Below are positions 22,468 to 29,661 of a stretch of DNA of 64,000 bases, in pieces. The translations under genes were made by a program, and so were the position numbers. Positions within the stretch are counted from its first letter, which is position 1. Each line of letters starts with the position of its first letter. The stretch is from the NCBI RefSeq assembly GCF_014205055.1, contig NZ_JACHMS010000001.1, positions 8,150,501 through 8,214,500 of the forward strand, written 5' to 3'. This DNA comes from Streptomyces luteogriseus. Lineage in GTDB: Bacteria; Actinomycetota; Actinomycetes; Streptomycetales; Streptomycetaceae. A model generated the notes under the pieces. It was given only the letters and a program-made list of their open reading frames with translations. It had not been told where the DNA came from and made no database searches.

Positions 22468-24615
22468 CTACCCGAGGGCCCTGATCAGCAACAGGGCGAT
22501 GTCGTCGAGCCGTTCCTCCCCGTCCGCGTGGTGCCGCCCCTGATGGACGAGGCTGTCGGCCAGCTCGTCCAGCGGCAGGTCCCCGGCATCGGCCAGCCGC
22601 CGGCCCAGATCCGCGAGGGCCTCCTCGAAGTCCGTGCCGGGCGACTCGACCAGCCCGTCCGTGTAGAGGACGAGCAGCGAACCGGGGGGCAGGGCGACCT
22701 CCGTCGTCGGATACACCGCCGAGGCGTCGATGCCCAGCAGTGGGCCGCCCGCCAGGTCGAGGACGCGGACCTTGCCGTCCGGCCGCCTCAGCAGCGGCGG
22801 GGGGTGCCCGGCCCGGGACATCACGGCCCGCCCGTGCTCCGGGTCGAGCCGCAGGTACAGACAGCTGGCGAACAGGTCGGCCCCCAGGTCGAGCAGCAGC
22901 CGGTTGGTGCTGCGCATGACCTCTTCGGGCGCCTGCCCCACGGTCGTGTACGCGCGCACCGCGGTGCGCACCTGTCCCATCAGACCGGCCGCCGTCACGT
23001 TGTGGCCCTGGACGTCCCCGATCACCGCCGCCGCCGTCCCCTGGGAGCCGACCAGGTCGTAGAAGTCGCCGCCGATGTCCATGCCCTGAGTGGCCGGCAC
23101 ATAGCGGCCGACCGCCTCGATGCCGGGCAGTGACGGCAGGGAGTGCGGCAGCAGCGCCTCCTGGAGGCCGTGCGCGAGCCGGTGCTTGGCGTCGTAGAGC
23201 AGGGCCCGCTCCAGCGCCTGCGCGATCAGCCCGGCCATGCTGGTCATCACCGCCCGCTCCTCCGTCGGGAAGGGGTGGGGCTCGGCGTAGGAGAGCACAC
23301 AGGTCCCCACCGGGCGGCCCTGGGCGATCAGCGGCAGGTAGGCCCAGGCGGCGAAACCGTCGGGGGTCGCGAGCCGCGCCGGGTACAGGCGCTCCAGCTG
23401 CTCCTGCGTCTCGAAGAACGCGGGCACGCCCGTCCGCAGCACCTGGATGCCGGGTGTCGACTCGGTCAGAGGCATCCCGTCGAACCGTTCCACCACGCGC
23501 GGGTCCGGGTATCCGCGATGCCCGAGCACCTGCAGCCGGTTCGCCCGCGAGCCGAGCACGACCAGGGCCTGACTGCCCACGGCCGGGGCGATCTCGTCCG
23601 CGACCAGCTGCACCACGTCCTGCACTCCCACCGCCTCGGTGAGCGCACCGGCCAGGTCCAGCACCTGCGAGATGGTGACGAGGCGGGACGGCGTCCCGTC
23701 GGGCGGCGGTGCGGTCCGGTTCATCCGGGACACGGCCCGGGACCTGGTGATGCGGACGCTCAGACCCGTCGTGCTCGGGTACAGCCGGAACGACAGCCAT
23801 TCGCCGGGCGGGCGCAGCGCCACGAACGAGGTGACGTGCTGGCTCAGCAGCGCGGCCCGGTAACGGTCCTCGTACACCGGGTCGTTGAGCCACGGCACCG
23901 ACGCCCACAGCTGGGTGCCGAGCAGCCGGCTGACGGGGACGTTCAGCAGCTCGCCCGCCGCCGCGTTGACGAAGCCGACCCGTCCGTGCAGGTCCAGCGA
24001 GACCAGCCCGTACGGCAGCCGGCTCACCATTCGGGCCGCCTCGACCGTGCCCAGCGTGCCGGCCATGCCGCCCACCAGGGGGGAGGCGAGCAGATCGGTC
24101 TCGGGGTGCGGCGGGATGCTGTGCTCGGCGGCCCGCTCCAGCCGGACCGCGAGCCGGCCGCAGGCCGCGGTCAGATGATCGCGCTCGTGGTCGGACATCT
24201 CCGCCGGATGCGCGCCCGGCCAGGTCACGAAGACCGCGCCGTACACGGTGGACTCGGTCGCGACCGGCACCGCGGCCAGGGCGAACGGGTAGGGCAGCAC
24301 CACGGCGATCCGCGGATAGTGGCGGGCCATCTGCTCCTCGCCACCGACCCACACCAGCCGTCGCTCGCGCGCCGCGTCGGAGACCGGGATCGGCGAGCTC
24401 AGGCCCACCCGCTCCCAGGGCGCCGCGAAAGCCCGCGGCAGACCGGCCATCACCGCCATCTCCAGCACCGGCTGGTCCGGTGCCATCAGGTACACCGCGC
24501 CGGAGTGAGCGTGCACCTCGTCCATCATCGAGGCCAGCGCCAACGAGAGCAGGGGCCGGCCGACCGGCGTCCTGGCGGTCGCCGGCGCCTGCGCGGACGA
24601 CTGTCCGTCGGACAC
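22468..24615 (-). CDS. Multidomain GAF-PAS-GAF SpoIIE-type phosphatase
   Basis: The 715-residue cytosolic protein has a GAF-like sensor (about 20-165), a PAS domain (about 195-285; GLVSLDLHGRVGFVNAAAGELL), a second GAF domain (about 315-470) and a C-terminal PP2C/SpoIIE phosphatase (about 490-712; LLPHSLPSLPGIEAVGRY, GGDFYDLV, VIGDVQGHNVTAAGLMGQ, YTDGLVESPGTDFEEAL, DDIALLLIR). Metal-binding Asp residues are present. It lacks the HATPase kinase domain of its counterpart at 32442. Such proteins dephosphorylate anti-anti-sigma factors. The GTG at 24615 is chosen because GAGGAGG lies just upstream. It is next to, but divergent from, ramR. Confidence 0.9.
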   Translation of the reverse strand: MSDGQSSAQAPATARTPVGRPLLSLALASMMDEVHAHSGAVYLMAPDQPVLEMAVMAGLPRAFAAPWERVGLSSPIPVSDAARERRLVWVGGEEQMARHYPRIAVVLPYPFALAAVPVATESTVYGAVFVTWPGAHPAEMSDHERDHLTAACGRLAVRLERAAEHSIPPHPETDLLASPLVGGMAGTLGTVEAARMVSRLPYGLVSLDLHGRVGFVNAAAGELLNVPVSRLLGTQLWASVPWLNDPVYEDRYRAALLSQHVTSFVALRPPGEWLSFRLYPSTTGLSVRITRSRAVSRMNRTAPPPDGTPSRLVTISQVLDLAGALTEAVGVQDVVQLVADEIAPAVGSQALVVLGSRANRLQVLGHRGYPDPRVVERFDGMPLTESTPGIQVLRTGVPAFFETQEQLERLYPARLATPDGFAAWAYLPLIAQGRPVGTCVLSYAEPHPFPTEERAVMTSMAGLIAQALERALLYDAKHRLAHGLQEALLPHSLPSLPGIEAVGRYVPATQGMDIGGDFYDLVGSQGTAAAVIGDVQGHNVTAAGLMGQVRTAVRAYTTVGQAPEEVMRSTNRLLLDLGADLFASCLYLRLDPEHGRAVMSRAGHPPPLLRRPDGKVRVLDLAGGPLLGIDASAVYPTTEVALPPGSLLVLYTDGLVESPGTDFEEALADLGRRLADAGDLPLDELADSLVHQGRHHADGEERLDDIALLLIRALG

Positions 24616-24940
24616 GCCGACCACCTCCTCGCACGGCCGCGCGACCGGCCCCAGGAACAAATCTCCCCCCTGACGGCCGGTCCCGCACGACGAGCGGTTC
24701 CGCGACGGGCCTGGTTACCGACGGTCACATGCGCTCCGGCCCCGGCGGGAGCGCCCACGTACCCCGACTCCTCCGACCCATGCCCCCGTAGTCGAAGCGT
24801 GGCCGGGCGTACGGGCGCTGGGCGTGCGCCCCCGCGCACCCTGATGGCTGGTTCTCCGCGCCCACGCTGGGTCACGGTCACGAACAATGGGGCACGCGCT
24901 CACCAGGACGAGGGGGCGTACGGCGAGCGGAGGGGTGGCA
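24616..24940. other. Divergent promoter region between SpoIIE phosphatase and ramR
   Basis: These 325 bases hold no gene I can support. Both flanking genes read outward, so two promoters must lie here; none is clear to me by eye. The region just before ramR contains GGAGGGG (24929-24936), its ribosome site. Confidence 0.45.
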
Positions 24941-25549
24941 GTGATCCGGGTGCTTCTGGTGCACGACGAGTGCCTCGTGCGGTCGGTGCTGGCGGAGTGG
25001 CTGCGGCGGGAGACCGACCTGGCGGTGCACGACACGTCGTGGCGCGGTGCGCCGGGCATGGTGCGGTCGGTCCGGCCGGACGTGTGCGCGGCGGACCTGG
25101 AGTGCACGGACTCCTACGGCATCCCTCCGCTGGGCGAACTGTGCCGGCCGGGCCCGGAGCGCGTGCACCCGCGATTACTCGTGCTCGCCACCGCGAGTCG
25201 GCCGGGCCTGTTGAAGCGGGCGGCCGAGGCGGGGGCGCTCGGCTACGTGGACAAGGAGGGATCCCCGCAGAATCTGCTGCGCGGGATCCGCCGCGTTGCC
25301 GAGGGGGAACGTTTCGTCAACGACTCGCTGGGCTTCGGGTTCCTCAAGGCGGCGGAGATGCCGTTGACCCGCAGAGAACTGAGCGTGTTATCCCTCGCGG
25401 CCGAGGGAGCCTCCATCGCGGAGATCGCCGGGAGCCTGCACCTCTCCCACGGGACGGTGCGCAACTACATGGCCGCCATCACCCGCAAGACCGGGGCCCG
25501 CAACCGCATCGACGCGATACGCATCTCGCAGGGCCAGGGCTGGCTCTGA
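24941..25549 (+). CDS. ramR: LuxR-type response regulator of the SapB cluster
   Basis: A 202-residue response regulator. The receiver (1-118) keeps Asp52 and Lys105 but has HDE instead of the usual acidic DD pair near residue 8. The LuxR-type DNA-binding domain (about 140-200) contains LTRRELSVLSLAAEGASIAE and HGTVRNYMAAITRKTGA. RamR/AmfR activates the ramCSAB operon by binding its promoter. Two codons are TTA (Leu79 at 25175-25177 and Leu150 at 25388-25390), very rare in Streptomyces and read only by the bldA tRNA. The GTG at 24941 is chosen because GGAGGGG lies about 5 nt upstream. Its stop directly abuts that of ramB (TGATCA), so the two genes meet tail to tail. Confidence 0.88.
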   Translation: MIRVLLVHDECLVRSVLAEWLRRETDLAVHDTSWRGAPGMVRSVRPDVCAADLECTDSYGIPPLGELCRPGPERVHPRLLVLATASRPGLLKRAAEAGALGYVDKEGSPQNLLRGIRRVAEGERFVNDSLGFGFLKAAEMPLTRRELSVLSLAAEGASIAEIAGSLHLSHGTVRNYMAAITRKTGARNRIDAIRISQGQGWL

Positions 25550-27331
25550 TCACCGCCGGGCCGGTGCGGGGATCCAGCTCCCGACGAGGTCCCGGTACAG
25601 CCCGGAGGACCGCATCAACTCCTCATGACTGCCGTACGCCGTGCTCCGGCCGTCCATCACCAGGACCCGGCCGGCACGGCGGGCCGAGCTGATGCGGTGG
25701 GCCACGACCACCAGGGTCCCGCCCGGCCGCGCGGCGAACGCCCGCTCCGCACGCTCCTCCGTCCCGGGGTCCAGATGGCAGGTCGCCTCGTCCAGCAGGG
25801 CGAGCGGGGCGTACGACAGGTAGGCCCGGGTCAGGGCGATCAGCTGCCGTTCGCCGGCCGACAGCGCCGCCGGATCGATCCGGGCGTCGAATCCCCCGAG
25901 CCGCTCGGCCAGCGGGGCGAGCCCGACCGCCTCGGCCGCGGCCAGCAGTTCCTCCCCGGGCACCGGGCCGGGCCGCAGATACGCGAGGTTCTCGGTCAGC
26001 GTGCCGCTGAACACGTATGCCTCCTGCGGGATGAGCACCCGCGCGGCGGCGACCTCCGGTCCGGGCACGGGATGTCCGCCGACCCGGATCGTGCCGTGTG
26101 ACGGGGCGAGCAGCCCCGCCACGAGTGCGGTGAGCGTGGACTTGCCGGCGCCGCTGGGACCCACGACGGCCAGGTGCGCGCCGGGCGGGAGGGTGAGATC
26201 GAGATCCTGGACGACGGGCGCGCTGGCGGGACCGTAGGCGAAGGTGACGGAGGCGAGGGAGAAGGCGGGGTGCGGGGCACCGTGGCCCGCGGTGGCGTCC
26301 GCGGGCCCGGGCCCGGTGTCCGGCGGCCGGGCCGGGCCGGTGTCCTTCCCGGCGAGCCTGCGCAGCACCACCGTCAGGCGGGAGCCGCTCGTGCCCAGAC
26401 CGTGGATCAGGTTGCGCAGGGCCGGGAGCAGGGACTGGGTGACGTAGGCGAGGGCGCCGACCAGGGCGCCCGCGGTGACGCCGTGGGACAGGAGCCAGGG
26501 TCCGGCGGCGAGCAGCAGCACGATCGGCAGCTGGCCGCCGATCGTCAGGGACGCCACGCGCAGCACACCCCAGTGGGCCAGGGCGCGTGCCGCCCGCAGT
26601 TCCGACTCGACCCGTTCCCCGGTGCCGGCGGCGATCTGCGCTTCCGCGCCGGTCGCCGTGATGTCCCGCAGGCCGGGGCAGACGGTGCCGAGGTCACCGG
26701 CGAGGGCCTCGTCCGCGACCAGGAACGTCTCCTGCCGCCGGGCGAGCGGTCGCAGCGTCGCGGCGAACAGCGCCATGCCCACGATCAGGGGCGGCCCCAC
26801 GATCAGCAGGAGCGGCGGGGCGAGCGTGAACAGGCCCGCCAGGGCGCCTGCGGCGGTGAACACGAAGGAGCGGGAGACCATGACCAGTCCGGCGAAGGTG
26901 TCCCGCGCGATCTCCACCTGCTGGGTGAGCCCGGACAGCGACCCCGCGTCCCCGGTCCGCACCCCACGCGTGACCACCCGCTCCACGAGCAGGTCCCGGA
27001 GCGGTTCGACCAGCGCGGCGACGGCGGCGTAGACCCGGGCGGTCCCGTACGCGCCGAGCAGGACACCCAGCCCGGTCACGGCCAGCCAGACCAGTCCGAC
27101 ATCCGCCCGCCCGCGCAGGAACCCCTCGTCCAGGGCGCGGGCGGGCCCGTACCCGATGAGGAAGGTCTGCCCGGTCTCCAGCACGGACCAGGCGGTGAGC
27201 CGCAGCAGGACTCGTCGGCGTGCCAGAAGGAAGCGCAGGCCCCGGGTGGGGAGGGCGGCTCCTGCCGGGGCGTCGGCGGCCGTTTCCGCGTCCTGCCCGC
27301 GTCGTCCGCGCGTACGGATCCGGGCCGTCAT
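25550..27331 (-). CDS. ramB: ABC transporter (RamB-type), SapB export
   Basis: A 593-residue half-transporter with an ABC membrane domain (about 40-320) and a nucleotide-binding domain (about 350-585). Visible motifs are Walker A VVGPSGAGKSTLT, signature LSAGERQLIALTRAY, Walker B LALLDEATCHLD and switch VVAHRIS, all intact. It is the last gene of the ramCSAB order and, with RamA, should form a heterodimer exporting the SapB-like lanthipeptide. It starts 46 nt after the ramA stop. The RamA/RamB names follow gene order only; both are ABC half-transporters. Confidence 0.88.
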   Translation of the reverse strand: MTARIRTRGRRGQDAETAADAPAGAALPTRGLRFLLARRRVLLRLTAWSVLETGQTFLIGYGPARALDEGFLRGRADVGLVWLAVTGLGVLLGAYGTARVYAAVAALVEPLRDLLVERVVTRGVRTGDAGSLSGLTQQVEIARDTFAGLVMVSRSFVFTAAGALAGLFTLAPPLLLIVGPPLIVGMALFAATLRPLARRQETFLVADEALAGDLGTVCPGLRDITATGAEAQIAAGTGERVESELRAARALAHWGVLRVASLTIGGQLPIVLLLAAGPWLLSHGVTAGALVGALAYVTQSLLPALRNLIHGLGTSGSRLTVVLRRLAGKDTGPARPPDTGPGPADATAGHGAPHPAFSLASVTFAYGPASAPVVQDLDLTLPPGAHLAVVGPSGAGKSTLTALVAGLLAPSHGTIRVGGHPVPGPEVAAARVLIPQEAYVFSGTLTENLAYLRPGPVPGEELLAAAEAVGLAPLAERLGGFDARIDPAALSAGERQLIALTRAYLSYAPLALLDEATCHLDPGTEERAERAFAARPGGTLVVVAHRISSARRAGRVLVMDGRSTAYGSHEELMRSSGLYRDLVGSWIPAPARR

Positions 27332-27377
27332 GTCAGCGCCCCGTCCCCGGCAGCCGCACCCGTACCCCTCGGGCCGT

Positions 27378-29381
27378 TCATGCCGTCACGTCCCTCCCTG
27401 CTCGTCCCGCCCCGGGTGTCCGGACCGGCCGCGGACCGCCGCTGTCCGTATCCGTGGGGTGGGGGTTCGCGCCGTCCCGGAGCATCGCCTGGTCGTCCGT
27501 ATCCGTGGGGTGGGGGTCCGCGCCGTCCCGGAGCATCGCCTGGTCGTCCGTATCCGTGGGGTGGGGGTCCGCGCCGTCCCGGAGCATCGCCCGGTCGTCC
27601 GTATCCGTGGGGTGGGGGTCCGCGCCGTCCCGGAACACCGCCCCGTCGTCCGCATCCGTGACGTCGAGGCCCGCGCCGTCTCCGAACACCGCCCGGTACT
27701 CAGGGAACCGCCACAACTCCTCGTGCCGCCCCACCGCCCGCACCCGCCCCCCGTCCAGCCACGCCACCGCGTCGGCACACGCGGCCGTCGCGCCACGGTG
27801 GGCGACCAGGAGCCGGGTGGTGCCCGGTCCGTCGCCGAACAGGGCGTCGGTGATGCGGCGTTCCGTCACCGTGTCGAGGCTGGAGAGGGCGTCGTCGAGG
27901 ATCAGCAGGCGACCGCCGTGGGCGAAGGCCCGGGCGAGACCGAGCCGTTGGGACTCGCCGCCGGAGCGCGGGGCGTCGGCGACGGGCGTGTCGTATCCGT
28001 CGGGGAGGCGGCGGACGAAGTCGTCGGCGAGGGCCGTGCGGGCCGCCTCGCGGACCAGGCCGGGGGAGGGGGACGGCAGGCCGAGGCCGATCGCCTGCCC
28101 GACCGTGCCGCCGAGGAGGGCGGGGCGGGCGAAGGCGTAGCCGACGGCGCCGCGCAGGTCCTCGTGCGGCAGTTCGCGCAGCGGCACACCGTCGAGGAGC
28201 ACCTCACCCGCGTCCGGATCGGCCAGCCGTCCGGCGAGCGCGGCCAGCAGCGACTTGCCCGCTCCGGACCGGCCGACGACGGCCAGGGTCGTGCCGCCCG
28301 GCACGTCGAGATCCACCCCGTCCAGCACGGTGCGGCCGCCGCGCCGGGCCGTCACCCCGCGCAGCTCCAGCCGCCCGGGGCCGTCGGGCAGCCCGCGGGT
28401 GCCGTACGCGGTGGCGGGCTCGGTCTCGACCTCGCCGAGGCGCCGGGCCGCGGCCCGGGCCCGGGCCAGGCCCGCGAGCCGGCCGACCAGCACGCCGACG
28501 CCCGTCGCGAGCACCGCGTACCGGGAGGCGGCGAGCACCTCGCCGACCGAGAGCCGGTCCCGGGTGAGCAGGACCCCGGCCACGGCGACGACCGCGAGTT
28601 GCAGCAGCGGCGCCACGGCGACCGCCCGGGCCGCAGCCCGCCCCTGCACCCGCCACATGCGGTGCCCGGCGCTGGACAGATCGGGCAGCGGCCGCAGCAC
28701 CCGGGCTGTCTCCCGGCCTTCCGTGCCGGCCGCCCGGACGGTGCGCACGCCCTCGACGGCCTCCGCCAGCGCGGCCGCGATCCGGCCCTGGGCCCGCTGG
28801 TAGCGCGACGCGCTCTCCGAGGTGTCACGGGAGACGGCGCGCAGAAGAAGCGCCAGTACGGGGGCCCCGGCGAGGAACACGGCCGCGAGCCACCAGTCGA
28901 TCAGACCCAGCGCGACCACCCCGCCGACGGGGCCGGCGAGTGCGGCCACGAGCGCCGCACGGGCCGCCGGAGTGGTGCCCGCCTCGGCGGCGTTGCCGAC
29001 CAGGCGGGCGACGAGGTCACCGGAGCCGAACCGGTCCGCGGCGCGCGGCCCGGCGCCCAGGACGTGCCCGGTCAGCCGACGGCGCAGCCATGCGGTGGTA
29101 CGGGCGTCGACGGTGCCGGTGAGGACGGTCTGGACCGCGTCGAGCAGCCCGAGCAGCAGGACGAGACCGGCGCAGCAGAGCACCCAGCGGGTGGCGGGGG
29201 CGTGCGCCAGCACAAGATCGAGGGCCCGGCCCAGCGCGGCCGGCAGCAGCAGCCCCGCACCTGTCGCGGCGATGCTCACCAGGCACAGCACCAGGCAGCG
29301 CGCCCCGCTGTACCGGGTGGCGTCGCGCAGCAGGGCGCGGGCGTGTCCGGCCGCCGGGTCGTCGTCGGCACGCGGGGTCAT
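27378..29381 (-). CDS. ramA: ABC transporter (RamA-type) with a repeat-bearing C-terminus
   Basis: A 667-residue half-transporter: membrane domain about 20-310 and nucleotide-binding domain about 340-560, with Walker A VVGRSGAGKSLLAAL, signature SGGESQRLGLARAF and switch LVAHRGA. The Walker B is LLILDDALSSLD, so the catalytic Glu is Asp. One weak ATP site is typical of heterodimeric exporters. After the ABC domain comes an acidic, Pro/His-containing tail made of 17-residue repeats (DGADPHPTDTDDQAMLR), encoded by 51-bp tandem copies. This tail is not part of the ABC family. A strong stem-loop (29410-29446) lies between ramS and this gene. Confidence 0.88.
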   Translation of the reverse strand: MTPRADDDPAAGHARALLRDATRYSGARCLVLCLVSIAATGAGLLLPAALGRALDLVLAHAPATRWVLCCAGLVLLLGLLDAVQTVLTGTVDARTTAWLRRRLTGHVLGAGPRAADRFGSGDLVARLVGNAAEAGTTPAARAALVAALAGPVGGVVALGLIDWWLAAVFLAGAPVLALLLRAVSRDTSESASRYQRAQGRIAAALAEAVEGVRTVRAAGTEGRETARVLRPLPDLSSAGHRMWRVQGRAAARAVAVAPLLQLAVVAVAGVLLTRDRLSVGEVLAASRYAVLATGVGVLVGRLAGLARARAAARRLGEVETEPATAYGTRGLPDGPGRLELRGVTARRGGRTVLDGVDLDVPGGTTLAVVGRSGAGKSLLAALAGRLADPDAGEVLLDGVPLRELPHEDLRGAVGYAFARPALLGGTVGQAIGLGLPSPSPGLVREAARTALADDFVRRLPDGYDTPVADAPRSGGESQRLGLARAFAHGGRLLILDDALSSLDTVTERRITDALFGDGPGTTRLLVAHRGATAACADAVAWLDGGRVRAVGRHEELWRFPEYRAVFGDGAGLDVTDADDGAVFRDGADPHPTDTDDRAMLRDGADPHPTDTDDQAMLRDGADPHPTDTDDQAMLRDGANPHPTDTDSGGPRPVRTPGAGRAGRDVTA
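27440..27710 (-). repeat. 51-bp tandem repeat within the end of ramA
   Basis: The block containing TATCCGTGGGGTGGGGGTCC recurs with a strict 51-base period (starts near 27449, 27500, 27551 and 27602, plus a diverged copy near 27653). The first copies are almost identical. Since 51 is a multiple of three, the repeat adds whole 17-residue units to RamA. The near-identity suggests recent expansion. Confidence 0.88.
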
Positions 29382-29409
29382 ACGGGCCTTTCCTGGGGCG
29401 GGACGGACC

Positions 29410-29446
29410 CCGGGCGGCCCCTCCCCGAAGGGAGAGAGCCGCCCGG
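29410..29446 (-). terminator. Stem-loop between ramS and ramA
   Basis: CCGGGCGGC (29410-29418) pairs with GCCGCCCGG (29438-29446). Inside it CTCCC (29421-29425) pairs with GGGAG (29430-29434) around a CGAA loop. It sits in the 82-base gap after ramS. It is placed to act as a partial terminator or mRNA stabiliser, giving more RamS than exporter. Confidence 0.65.
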
Positions 29447-29463
29447 AGCGAGCAGACCGCAGG

Positions 29464-29577
29464 TCAGAGACAGAGCAGAACGCTCGCGGCGCTGATGCAG
29501 GAGAGCAGGCTCACCGTGCTGTTGCCGCCGGTCGTGCGCTCTTCGGTCTCGATGGTCTGCAGGTCGAGAAGTGCCAT
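29464..29577 (-). CDS. ramS: SapB-type class III lanthipeptide precursor
   Basis: This 37-residue peptide has the class III leader motif LLDLQ at positions 3-7 and two Ser-x2-Ser-x3-Cys units (STVSLLSC, residues 20-27, and SAASVLLC, residues 29-36), which become labionin or lanthionine rings. It ends Cys-Leu. The core has no charged residue, as expected for a surfactant acting at the air-water interface. The leader is shorter than in S. coelicolor RamS and has TTGG (15-18) just before the core. GGAAGGA lies about 8 nt before the ATG. It sits between ramC and ramA and is followed by a strong stem-loop. Confidence 0.93.
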   Translation of the reverse strand: MALLDLQTIETEERTTGGNSTVSLLSCISAASVLLCL

Positions 29578-29661
29578 GGTGTGTCCTTCCGTTGGGTGTC
29601 CGTCCGTGGTCATCCGTGGGGACGGGGTGGTGTCACGACTCCGCGGGATCGCGGAACCGCG

